Position numbers and translations under genes: made by a program. From contig CM018687.1 of assembly GCA_009363875.1 (NCBI GenBank), positions 23,443,764-23,507,763 of the forward strand: a stretch of DNA of 64,000 nucleotides. Reading direction: 5' to 3'. A model generated the notes under the pieces. The model worked only from the letters and a program-made list of their open reading frames with translations, ran no database searches and was not told the DNA's origin. Positions 1 through 10,969 of the stretch are shown piece after piece (positions within the stretch are counted from its first letter, which is position 1; every line of letters starts with the position of its first letter). This DNA is from Mikania micrantha (taxonomy: Eukaryota > Streptophyta > Magnoliopsida > Asterales > Asteraceae).

Positions 1-339
1 AATAAATCTGAAAGTTTAACGTTCTGAATGATATCCGATAATTAGAGAACAATAATGAAAAGTATAGTTATCGCTGTGGTCGTACGAGTGACGATTCGAA
101 CGAATACGCGCGACGACCGTACGATTCGATTGTAAACCGTAAATTTAATATTTCTGAAAATTTAAAATAAATAGAAGATAATTAGTTAATTTATTAGGAA
201 TCACAACCTAAAATAATTTAGAAAACCTTATTTTAAGAGATCGTAACGTTTCGTTACTAGAAAAACCGAAACCGACGCGTACGCGAAAAACCGAGAGAAA
301 CCGAGCAAAACCGAACGAACCCGAACATACCCAAACGTT

Positions 340-430
340 TAAAAACCATAAAAAGATCTTGAATACCATTTAACCTTCACAAAAATCATCCTCTCTCTCT
401 CTCTAAACCCGTAACTCTCTCTCTCTACCT
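340..430 (+). promoter_or_regulatory. Early LTR promoter-like block with CT-rich leader
   Basis: A TATA-like stretch (CCATAAAAAG) is followed by a (CT)n-rich tract, a layout typical of plant core promoters and 5' leaders. The same arrangement recurs at 7510-7600 in the 3' LTR. Other LTRs here have clearer boxes in the equivalent place: CTATAAAAGCCC near 50608, GTATAAAAGCC near 54039 and, on the - strand, GTATTTAAAGCC near 23110. The transcription start is inferred, not observed. Confidence 0.45.
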
Positions 431-1830
431 TCCCTCTCACTAAAACACTTAGATCTTGCTCAAATCTGCACCAAATTGGGTGTTTTTGGTGTCCAAACGA
501 CCGTAGAAACGCGTAGATCGTAAAGAGAAGAAGAAATGGAGCTTTGAATGGCCAAAAACGAGGTAGAAACGAGTGAGAAATCACTGATTTACTGAAACAT
601 ACACTATTCATCTTCTTCTTCGACCCAACTGAACGTTGCAGCTACTTTTCATTGGTGTTAACCGATTTGGAATGCCAACAATACTAAGTTTTCTTTAACA
701 CAAAAGCTTTCTAAACTCTTCCAATCTATAAACATATGTTTTAACAACCAATTGGTATTATAACCCTTGAATTTGTTAAGTAAAACCATAAGATTAATAT
801 GTTAAAACGGATAATGGTTCAAAGTGACCATTTGGAGTGTTAACCGATTTCCAACTATTCAATACCAAGGATTTTCAATATAAAAGATATCTTACACTTT
901 TCAAACATATAAACATGGGTTTTATGAGGTCAATGAGATTGAAACACTTGGGATTTCAATGATCAAAACAAAGAAACATGATAACTTATGTTAAGTTAAA
1001 GAGGGTTGTTACATGGCCATGGGTTTCGAAAGAACTAAAGAACGACAAGGTAAGATCAATGGGAATACAATGAGAAGAACTAAGTATGGGTTGTTTGACC
1101 TTATGTTGTCAACATGCAACCCATAGCAAATTCATGGCATGGTTAAACAACTGAGAATATTCAAATAGAATAACTTTAATTAATAGCTAATTGTTATATT
1201 TTTATAAATGTCATTGGTTTTGTTTAAAGTATATATAGTTATGAAAGTTATTTTATTATAATTGATTGGGATTTGGTTGTAAAATAGACAATATAAATTG
1301 TCTGTACTTGGATTAAAAACAAAGGAAACTCTGCCGAAATTTCTAAAAATGTAAAAGTAAGTTATTATTATAATTAAAGATGGGAAATTGGGATCATAAA
1401 AGTGTAACTAAGTTAGGTTAGATTCTAGATACACATAGTGCTAAGACACATAGTTGCACACACAAGAAGACCCGAACTTAGGCACAATGACTATTACGCG
1501 TACTTATTATATTCGAATTCTTATAAAACAACTCAGGAACCGAAGATACTTAGCTTACAAACAAGAGTGCGCATTCTGTGATAGTACATTAGACATCAAC
1601 ACAGGTGAGTTCATTGCCCATTTTCTAACATTTTGTTTTAAAACGCGGGGCTGAGAAGCATGCGTAAACTGTTTATTTAAATTGTTTACTTATATGCTTT
1701 CAAAGTTATATGTTTTACATATATATAAATGTTATCCTAGACCATGTCTAGGAAGATTTTATGTAAGTTTTACTAAGCTTATTTACTTATAAACTAAGTG
1801 AATAATTGGGTTGAACTAAACAATTCAAAC

Positions 1831-1962
1831 GAATCAAACTAAACATTTTGACAAATCAAGTGGGTGAATTCAAGGAATCAAACCAAACATTTTGACAAAT
1901 CAAGTGGGTGAATTCAAGGAAATCAAACCAAACATTTTGACAAACAAGTGTGGGACTTCAAG
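1831..1962 (+). repeat. Three-unit tandem repeat inside the LTR
   Basis: Three direct units of about 44 bp each carry the core AAACATTTTGACAAA followed by CAAGTG and a short AAG-ending spacer. The same array lies in the 3' LTR at 9708-9839 with a few substitutions, so it is a fixed part of this LTR family and not a new expansion. Confidence 0.8.
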
Positions 1963-2541
1963 AAATCAAACAAAACAATCTTTGCAAAGACAACATTCAA
2001 TGTTCTACAAACCAAGTGTTTGTTGAATAACGAATCAAGTGTACAATCGATCAATGAATCTAGTATTCTATGATCAACGCATCAAGTACATCTTGTGACA
2101 GAATCAGACGAATCAATAAATCATTTTCAAGGGAAAACCTGGAAAATATCAGAGATAGCATACGCCAAAACAGACGAAACATGAAATCCTACATTTCAAG
2201 AAGTCCTAGCTAGACCGTTTGACTTGTAGGTCGTATGTTTGAGGATATTTACAGTTTTCCTAACTACTAAGTACCTAGATTGACAGACTAGTCTACTCGA
2301 GTATGACCAAAGGCCCCAATCAATAGGACTTAGATTTTATTAAATGTTTAATTATTTATTTACTTAAGCATTTATAACTGTTTATACAATTACTGTGGTT
2401 GATCATATTTTGTGATGAACTTATGAAATCAACAAGGATTTCAATGATTGTAATTACAGGGACAACAAACAGAAGAACTTATGGGATTGTGTTAACGGTA
2501 AAAATGCTTAATTATCATTAACAGCAGTGTCATATGCATAT

Positions 2542-2605
2542 TAGTATGTGGTGGGATGTTGGCTAGGGCTTGTCCCTTACATATGCCCTATATATAAGCA
2601 TACCG
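2542..2605 (+). promoter_or_regulatory. Late LTR TATA module (CCCTATATATAAGC)
   Basis: A block containing GTGGTGGGATG, a short variable spacer and TATGCCCTATATATAAGC lies shortly before the truncated LTR end. It recurs at 10421-10485 in the 3' LTR and in other LTRs of this window (15658-15720; 20050-20130, 29268-29345 and 29665-29745 in element 2; 62896-62960). The TATATATAAG core fits a plant TATA box, but whether it starts transcription cannot be told from sequence. Confidence 0.45.
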
Positions 2606-2653
2606 ATGTGGATATTACATGTGGTGTTAATGAGGTTAGGGTCTTTACCAAAG

Positions 2654-2781
2654 TTAGTTGAACTATCTAACCATGTGATGAAGGGGGCAGATCACTGCTG
2701 AGAACGGAATTCTGCCCCAAGAATGAACTGCAGAAACTGGAGGTTGAACTATCTAACCATGTGATGAAGGGGGCAGATCAC
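2654..2781 (+). other. Deletion junction with 39-bp duplication
   Basis: LTR sequence ends at 2653 and gag sequence begins directly. A 39-bp segment of gag (2657-2695) is repeated at 2743-2781. Between the copies lie five extra bases (2696-2700) and then the authentic gag sequence that normally precedes the segment. Such short local duplications are typical of double-strand-break repair with template slippage. The deletion removed the LTR end, the primer-binding site and the N-terminal half of gag. Confidence 0.8.
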
Positions 2782-3832
2782 ATGGGTTACACTACTCGTT
2801 ACCACGAGTTAGTTGCTTTGGTGCCAGACATGGTACCAACTTTGGAGAAAAGAAAAGACAGATATGTGGGTGGACTTCCCGCCTGCATTCAGGGTATGGT
2901 TGTTTCAGCCAACCCTCCTACTGTCGAATCCGCAGTGAGACTGTCTGGGAAACTCACTGATCTTATGGTAGCCTCTGGAGTCCTAAAGAAGGAGGCTGAA
3001 CCCAGCAAGAACAAGGCTGAGTCTTCAAAGAAACCCCATCAGCACCAGAAGAAGAAACAAAAACTCATCAAGAACTACACAGTGGCCACACCTCTCTAAC
3101 AGGTAACAGCAGCACCACCAAACCCCAACCGCAAACCTTACACTGGCACGTTTCCTCTGTGTGCCAAGTGTCAGTATCACCACCCTGCTGACACTCCCTG
3201 CAAGCATTGCACGGGATGTGGAAGAAAGGGGTCATTGGGTCCAGTACTGCCGGATGACTCCTAACCAAGCAGTCAACAATGCTGCTTTGGCTCTCCCTCC
3301 ACCAGCTAATCAGAACCATGGTGGATGCTATAACTGTGGCGAACAAGGCCACTTTGCAAAGAACTGCCCTAAGAAGGCACATCCAGCAGTTCAAGCACCT
3401 CGTGGACGAGACTTTGCCATTGGAGCACCAGCTGCACGCCAGGACCCAAATGTGGTCACTGGTACGTTTCTCTTACATGACTTTTATGCATATGTTCTAT
3501 TTGATACTGGTGCGGATCAGAGTTTTATCTCTACTGATTTTGCATGCCGATTAGATTCCATAGAGGAACAGTTAGATTCCCCTTACATCATAGAAGTAGC
3601 TAACGGGAAACAGATTTCAGTTAGTACAGTTTATAGGAATTGCCCATTGACACTTAATGGTCATGCATTCACCATCGATTTGATACCGATGGAGTTGGGT
3701 AGTTTCGACATCATTGTGGGAATGGATTGGCTTTCTTCTAACCGAGTGGAAGTCATCTGTTCTGATAAGCTGCTTCGAATTCCATTGCCGAGTGATCGTG
3801 TATTGGAAGTTACAGGGGATCAAGCAAAATGA
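2701..3832 (+). pseudogene. Broken gag and protease of element 1
   Basis: This is the retrotransposon capsid/nucleocapsid region followed by aspartic protease. Residues around 2761-3000 match the C-terminal gag of element 2 (NHVMKGADH, YHELVALVP). Two zinc knuckles follow: a damaged one near 3160-3255 and an intact CYNCGEQGHFAKNC near 3330-3370. The protease has the catalytic LFDTGADQSF near 3500-3530. Lesions are a stop at 3097-3099, an extra G in the G run near 3227-3231 that shifts frame, and a TGA stop at 3830-3832. The gag start is deleted. No functional product is expected. Confidence 0.9.
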
Positions 3833-5713
3833 AGTGTCAAAATCATCTCTTGCATAAAGGCGCGTAAGTGTCTACAGAAGCGGTGCGTGGCATTCCTGGC
3901 TCATGTGGTGGAAAAAGAGAAGGATAAAAAGAAGATTCAAGATGTACCGGTAGTGAAAGAATATCCCGAAGTATTTCCTGAAGATCTACCAGGTTTGCCA
4001 CCTGTGCGACCGGTAGAATTTCATATTGATTTAATTCCTGGAGCAACTCCCGTTGCTAAATCTCCTTACAGGTTAGCACCTTCAGAGATGCAGGAATTGT
4101 CAAATCAGTTACAGGAGTTACTGGATAAAGGATTCATCAGACCGAGCTACTCACCTTGGGGAGCTCTGGTCCTGTTTGTGAAAAAGAAAGACGGATCGTT
4201 CAGGATGTGTATAGATTATAGGGAGCTAAACAAACTAACCATCAAGAATCGGTATCCATTACCGAGGATTGATGATTTGTTTGACCAACTGCAAGGGGCT
4301 CAATACTTCTCAAAGATTGACTTGCGGTCTGGATATCATCAGCTGAGAGTTCAAGATGAAGACATACTGAAGACGGCCTTCCGAACCAGATACGGGCATT
4401 ACGAATTCATGGTGATGCCTTTCGGGTTGACAAATGCACCAGCGGTTTTCATGGATCTCATGAATCGAGTGTGCAAGCCGTACTTGGATCAGTTTGTCAT
4501 TGTCTTTATTGATGACATACTGATTTATTCCAAGACCAAGACAGAACATGAACAGCACCTCAGGAAGATCTTGGAGCTGTTAAAGGAAAAGAAACTCTAT
4601 GCTAAATTCTCCAAATGTGAATTTTGGCTAAGAGAAGTTCAATTTCTGGGACATGTTGTCAACAGCGAGGGAATTCATGTAGATCCTGCCAAGATAGAGG
4701 CGATAAAGAATTGGGACACTCCGAAGACACCGACGGAGATACGGTCTTTTCTGGGATTGGCTGGTTATTACAGAAGGTTTATCTCAAACTTTTCTAAATT
4801 AGCCTTGCCTCTCACTAAGCTAACTCAGAAGAGTGAACCGTTTATCTGGGAGCATAAACAAGAAAATGCTTTTCAGACGCTGAAACAGAAACTATGTGAT
4901 GCTCCGATCCTATCTCTCCCAGAGGGCTGTGATGACTTTGTGGTATACTGTGATGCTTCCCATCGGGGACTCGGTTGTGTGTTAATGCAACGGGATAAAG
5001 TCATAGCCTATGCATCAAGACAGTTAAAGATTCATGAGAAGAATTACACTACTCATGATCTTGAACTGGGAGCTGTAATCTTCGCACTGAAGATCTGGAG
5101 ACATTACCTATATGGCACTAAGTGTACCATATTCACTGATCACAAGAGTCTGCAGCACATCTTTGATCAGAAGGAGCTCAACATGCAACAACGCCGTTGG
5201 GTTGAACTTCTGAATGATTTTGATTGTGTAATTAAGTATCATCCGGGAAAGGCGAACGTTGTAGCTGATGCCTTGAGCCGGAAAGAACGGGTCAAACCCC
5301 TACGTGTTAGAGCAATGGGGATAACCGTGCAAACCAGTTTAAGTGACAAGATTATCCAAGAACAACAAGAAGCACTTGACCGAGGAAATTTGAAGAAGGA
5401 ACTTGATTGCGGAGCGGAGAAACAGTTTGACACGAAGCCTGATGGAATCATCTACTATAAGGATCGAGTATGGATTCCTGCGGTAGATGAATTGAGAAAA
5501 CTTATCTTCGATGAAGCACACAAGACTAAATACTCTGTTCATCCAGGCGCTGACAAAATGTACCAAGACTTGCGTGGATTTTATTGGTGGCCTGGAATGA
5601 ATAAAGACATAGCCGAATATGTCGGTCAATGTCTAACGTGTGCAAAGGTAAAGGCGGAACACCAGAGACCATCTGGTTTACTGGAACAGCCTGAAATTCC
5701 GCTCTGGAATTAG
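3833..5713 (+). pseudogene. Reverse transcriptase, RNase H and integrase N-terminus of element 1
   Basis: A long open stretch (from about 3887) carries the Ty3/gypsy reverse transcriptase, with the KKKDGSFRMCIDYRELN region, the FSKIDLRSGYHQ block (catalytic Asp) and the FIDDILIYSK active site. RNase H follows, with YCDASHRGLGCVLMQ, HDLELGAVIFALK and FTDHKSLQHIF. The HHCC zinc finger of integrase spans about 5530-5650 (HPGADKM...CLTCAK). The frame ends at a TAG (5711-5713) where element 2 has Trp before the integrase core. Order and motifs fit a chromovirus of the Tekay lineage. Confidence 0.93.
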
Positions 5714-6269
5714 GAACAAATAGCTATGGATTTCATTACCAAGCTACCCCGCACTTCCAGTGGTCATGATACAATTTGGGTGATCATTGATCGTTTAACC
5801 AAATCTGCTCATTTTTTTGCCCATGCGTGAGAACTTCACCATGGATAAACTGGCAAGATTATACATCAACGAGATAGTGGTACGCCACGGTGTGCCATTG
5901 TCTATTATTTCTGATCGAGACAGCAGATTCACATCAAGATTCTGGCAATCTTTACAGAAATCTCTAGGGACACAGTTAAATCTGAGTACAGCTTACCACC
6001 CACAAACGGATGGTCAAAGCGAACGTACTACTCAAACCCTAGAGGACATGTTGAGAACATGTGTTTTGGACTTCGGTGGGAACTGGGACTCCCATTTGCC
6101 ACTGATCGAGTTCTCCTACAATAATAGTTATCACAGCAGTATCGGATGTGCACCATTCGAGGCTCTTTATGGCCGGAAATGTCGATCACCGATCTGTTGG
6201 ACTGAAGTTGGAGACAATCGCATAACGGGGCCAGAACTCATTCAAAAAACCACTGACAAGATAGCTTAG
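5714..6269 (+). pseudogene. Integrase catalytic core of element 1
   Basis: This is the rve-type DDE integrase core. The first Asp falls in the VIIDRLTKSAHF segment (5775-5816), the second in IISDRDSRFTSRFW (near 5910-5945), and the Glu in SERTTQTLEDM (near 6020-6050). One extra T in the T run just before 5820 shifts the frame relative to element 2. A TAG at 6267-6269 (Gln in element 2) ends this piece. It would have inserted element cDNA into chromatin. The enzyme cannot be made intact from this copy. Confidence 0.9.
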
Positions 6270-6794
6270 ATTCAAAGAAGACTACAAGAAACAAGAAGTA
6301 GACAAAAGAGCTACGCCGACAAACGGCGCAAGCCGTTGGAATTCCAAGTGGGAGACCGTGTAATGTTGAAGGTATCCCCATGGAAAGGCGTTGTACGCTT
6401 TGGAACAAAAGGCAAATTAGCACCACGATACGTGGGACCGTTCGAGATCATTGAACGAATTGGTCCTGTGGCGTATAGACTGAGATTACCTGATGAACTC
6501 AGTGATGTGCATGACGTGTTTCACGTCTCAAACCTAAAGAAATGCCTTGCTGACGAGTCTCTCGTCATTCCAATTGAAGAAATTCAAGTCAATGAACAGT
6601 TACACTTTATCGAGGAACCTTTGGAGATTATGGATCGCAAGGTTAAACAACTGAGGCGAAGCCGTATCCCCATTGTAAAGGTTCAATGGAGTTCAAGACA
6701 TGGACCCGAGTTTACTTGGGAACGGGAAGATCACATGAAGTCAAAGTATCCCCAACTGTTTGAAGAGGAAGCGGTACCCGATAACAACTCTTAA
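6270..6794 (+). pseudogene. Integrase C-terminus and chromodomain of element 1
   Basis: The segment encodes the integrase C-terminal region (LEFQVGDRVMLKVSPWKGV, GPFEIIERIGPVAYRL, VHDVFHVSNLKKCL). At 6610-6770 lies a chromodomain-like tail with EIMDRKVKQLRRSRIPIVKV and FTWEREDHMKSKYPQLF. This tail marks chromoviruses and is thought to steer integration to particular chromatin. The frame closes with a stop at 6792-6794, shortly before the polypurine tract. Confidence 0.9.
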
Positions 6795-6815
6795 ATTTCG
6801 GGACGAAATTTCTCT

Positions 6816-6828
6816 AACAAGGGGAGAC
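6816..6828 (+). other. Polypurine tract of element 1
   Basis: The purine-rich AACAAGGGGAGAC lies immediately upstream of the LTR start TGTAACATC at 6829. The same tract occurs on the - strand of element 2 next to its 3' LTR. It primes plus-strand DNA synthesis in LTR retrotransposons. Confidence 0.85.
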
Positions 6829-9800
6829 TGTAACATCAGTGCCGGAACCATCACCGGAACAGTGATCTCTACAGTAAAACGAACAGTAACCAGGTACGAA
6901 CTATATGTGTTTCATTGTTTATCATATTCATTTTATGTTTCATTGTAATTTCATGTCATTAACGAACAGATTCAGATTCAATTTAGAAAAACAAGTTCAG
7001 AACTATGGTTCGTCAGTCAGATAATTATCTGGCATCACAGAACCATCATGTGATTAGGTGTTAGGATCTTATTATGTATAAACGTATGTGAGGCTTTACA
7101 GAACAAAACAACACGGATGTCGTTACGTGAATGCTAAACCGACGGATTATTCGTATAGGTGACGATCTGTACGAATAAATCTGAAAGTTTAACGTTCTGA
7201 ATGATATCCGATAATTAGAGAACAATATTGAAAAGTATAGTTATCGCTGTGTTCGTACGAGTGACGATTCGAACGAATACGCGCGACGACCGTACGATTC
7301 GATTGTAAACCATAAATTTAATATTTCTGAAAATTTAAAATAAATAGAAGATAATTAGTTAATTTATTAGGAATCACAACCTAAAATAATTTAGAAAACC
7401 TTATTTTAAGAGATCGTAAAGTTTCGTTACTAGAAAAACCGAAACCGACGCGTACGCGAAAAACCGAGAGAAACCGAGCAAAACCGAACGAACCCGAACA
7501 TACCCGAACGTTTAAAAACCATAAAAAGATCTTGAATACCATTTAACCTTCACAAAAATCATCCTCTCTCTTTCTAAACCCGTAACTCTCTCTCTACCTA
7601 CCCTCTCACTAAAACACTTAGATCTTGCTCAAATCTGCACCAAATTGGGTGTTCTTGGTGTCCAAACGACCATAGAAACGCGTAGATCGTGAAGAGAAGA
7701 AGAAACGGAGCTTTGAATGGCCAAAATCGAGGTAGAAACTAGTGAGAAATCACTGATTTACTGAAACATACACTATTCATCTTCTTCTTCGACCCAACTG
7801 AACGTTGCAGCTATTTTTCGACCTTCAAACCTTTATGACCTGCACTAAATCAACTTGGGGAGCTAAGGAACAACCTAGATTGAAGATTGGGTGGCTGGAA
7901 CATCGAATTTGAGGTAAGAATGAGCACAAACGAACTTATTTTTTTTGTTGTTGTTACTGTTTCGAACGACCTGCACTTTGCAGTCGTTTTTGACTCTTCA
8001 AACCCTTAGTTTGTGCACAAAACTAGTGTAGGAACTTGAGGGACATGTTGGATTAAGGTTTGGAAAGGGCTGGAACTGAACAGGGATTAGAATCCATGGA
8101 CTAGGGGCTGGGTAACTTGGCCTCATCGAACTGATGGTATTGGCAGATTCTGCCCAGCCAGTTCCTTTGTATTTTTAGCATAGTAAACGTTCAAGTTAAC
8201 TCACGAAACTTTCCAGCATACTAGTTCAATATGTTAGGAACAACTGTCATCAAGACAAGTTTCATTGGTTCGGACTTTAAATGGGTCAAAACAGTGTCCT
8301 AAATCAGAAGGTACTGAATGGAACACTGATTTTATATCAGCTGTTTGGACCCTCATTTGGACGAATTAGAAAGCCTATAAATAATGGATAGAAAGCTAAC
8401 ATCCGAAACTTGATCATGAAGCTTTATTTTGCTCGATTTAGAGTTCCTATGATCAAGTTATGACCACAAGAACCTGAATCACCCTAGCTGAATGGTCATA
8501 TAGTTATTTTTGTTTAAGTTGGGTTCCATTGGTGTTAACCGATTTGGAATGCCAACAATACTAAGTTTTCTTTAACACAAAAGCTTTCTAAAATCTTCCA
8601 ATCTATAAACATATGTTTTAACAACCAATTGGTATTATAACCCTTGAATTTGTTAAGTAAAACCATAAGATTAATATGTTAAAACGGATAATGGTTCAAA
8701 GTGACCATTTGGAGTGTTAACCGATTTCCAACTATTCAATACCAAGGATTTTCAATATAAAAGATATCTTACACTTTTCAAACATATAAACATGGGTTTT
8801 ATGAGGTCAATGAGATTGAAACACTTGGGATTTCAATGATCAAAACAAAGAAACATGATAACTTATGTTAAGTTAAAGAGGGTTGTTACATGGCCATGGG
8901 TTTCGAAAGAACTAAAGAACGACAAGGTAAGATCAATGGGAATACAATGAGAAGAACTAAGTATGGGTTGTTTGACCTTATGTTGTCAACATGCAACCCA
9001 TAGCAAATTCATGGCATGGTTAAACAACTGAGAATATTCAAATAGAATAACTTTAATTAATAGCTAATTGTTATATTTTTATAAATGTCATTGGTTTTGT
9101 TTAAAGTTTATATAGTTATGAAAGTTATTTTATTATAATTGATTGGGATTTGGTTGTAAAATAGACAATATAAATTGTCTGTACTTGGATTAAAAACAAA
9201 GGAAACTCTGCCGAAATTTCTAAAAATGTAAAAGTAAGTTATTATTATAATTAAAGATGGGAAATTGGGATCATAAAAGTGTAACTAAGTTAGGTTAGAT
9301 TCTAGATACACATAGTGCTAAGACACATAGTTGCACACACAAGAAGACCCGAACTTAGGCACAATGACTATTACGCGTACTTATTATATTCGAATTCTTA
9401 TAAAACAACTCAGGAACCGAAGATACTTAGCTTACAAACAAGAGTGCGCATTCTGTGATAGTACATTAGACATCAACACAGGTGAGTTCATTGCCCCTTT
9501 TCTAACATTTTGTTTTAAAACGCGGGGCTGAGAAGCATGCGTAAACTGTTTATTTAAATTGTTTACTTATATGCTTTCAAAGTTATATGTTTTACATATA
9601 TATAAATGTTATCCTAGACCATGTCTAGGAAGATTTTATGTAAGTTTTACTAAGCTTATTTACTTATAAACTAAGTGAATAATTGGGTTGAACTAAACAA
9701 TTCAAACGAATCAAACTAAACATTTTGACAAAACAAGTGGGTGAATTCAAGGAATCAAACCAAACATTTTAACAAATCAAGTGGGTGAATTCAAGGAAAT

Positions 9801-10969
9801 CAAACCAAACATTTTGACAAACAAGTGTGGGACTTCAAGAAATCAAACAAAACAATCTTTGCAAAGACAACATTCAATGTTCTACAAACCAAGTGTTTGT
9901 TGAATAACGAATCAAGTGTACAATCGATCAATGAATCTAGTATTCTATGATCAACGCATCAAGTACATCTTGTGACAGAATCAGACGAATCAATAAATCA
10001 TTTTCAATGGAAAACCTGGGAAATATCAGAGATAGCATACGCCAAAACAGACGAAACATGAAATCCTACATTTCAAGAAGTCCTAGCTAGACCGTTTGAC
10101 TTGTAGGTCGTATGTTTGAGGATATTTACAGTTTTCCTAACTACTAAGTACCTAGATTGACAGACTAGTCTACTCGAGTATGACCAAAGGCCCCAATCAA
10201 TAGGACTTAGATTTTATTAAATGTTTAATTATTTATTTACTTAAGTATTTATAACTGTTTATACAATTACTGTGGTTGATCATATTTTGTGATGAACTTA
10301 TGAAATCAACATGGATTTCAATGATTGTAATTACAGGGACAACAAACAGAAGAACTTATGGGATTGTGTTAAGGGTAAAAATGCTTAATTATCATTAACA
10401 GCAGTGTCATATGCATATTAGTATGTGGTGGGATGTTGGCTAGGGCTTGTCCCTTACATATGCCCTATATATAAGCATACCGATGTGGATATTACATGTG
10501 GTGTTAATGAGGTTAGGGTCTTTACCAAAGGAGGTTTTCAAATCATTTTCATATACTAAAACTTTATGAACTCACCAACCATGTGTTGACTTGATCTTTT
10601 TGCACGACTTCTCAGGTGACAAACAGGTCAATTAAGAAGTCATTTCTTTGGACTAGGACTTCAGATAAAAGGCTTAGTATTTTGGACCTGCCTACTTTTG
10701 AAGACATCATTATACAAATTATTTTGTGTATCTTGTGTGAATACAAGATAGAAAAATTTATGATGTTTATGATAGATTTACATTGTTAAATTATGAACGA
10801 TTCGGATGTAATTTAACTTTGTAATTCTAATCTATTTAGCATTTCTCATTTAAGTCATATGCAATGTAAACAATCTGATCACTTCGATTATCACTCACGA
10901 TATCGCGCCCCGAGAACCTTCCGCCCGACGGGGAAACCCGATCCTACCCCGCCGGCTCGGGGTGTGACA
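6829..10969 (+). mobile_element. 3' LTR of Tekay-type element 1 (4141 bp)
   Basis: The LTR begins TGTAACATC directly after the polypurine tract and ends GGGGTGTGACA, with the usual TG...CA ends. Its length is unusual among LTRs in general but typical of Tekay/Del elements. In order it contains a promoter-like block (7510-7600), a GAG|GTAAGAA donor-like site (7911-7920), a 3-unit tandem repeat (9708-9839), the CAG|GTGAGTTCATTGCCCC block (9479-9496), a late TATA module (10421-10485), a TTCTCAG|GTGAC block (near 10612) and a GC-rich terminus. It ends inside an older copia gag remnant. Only one flank is in view, so the target duplication cannot be checked. Confidence 0.93.
9479..9540 (+). promoter_or_regulatory. 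Conserved LTR block with 5' splice-site consensus
   Basis: CAG|GTGAGTTCATTGCCCC is followed about 35 bp later by GGGGCTGAGAAGCATG. Close relatives of this two-part block occur in every long gypsy LTR here: 1603, 14777, 21300-21370 (- strand), 52020, 55314 and 60688. The first half matches the plant 5' splice-site consensus exactly. Function is unknown. Confidence 0.5.

Larger units (their letters stand above)
1..2653 (+). mobile_element. 5' LTR of Tekay-type element 1, truncated
   Basis: This stretch aligns with most of the 3' LTR at 6829-10969. Position 1 corresponds to about 7174, so the LTR start lies outside the window. Relative to the 3' LTR it lacks about 708 bp (7822-8527 is absent at the junction near 640). 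It stops at 2653, where the 3' LTR continues for about 430 bp more. The U5 end, primer-binding site and gag start are therefore missing. Identity to the 3' LTR is very high by eye, so the insertion is recent. The short reading frame at 1454-1654 recurs in the other LTR only because the LTRs are copies; I do not consider it a gene. Confidence 0.9.

Noticed and set aside
1454..1654. 66-codon frame repeated at 9331-9531
   Set aside because: Present twice only because the 5' and 3' LTRs are copies; it overlaps the conserved non-coding LTR block and has no family resemblance.
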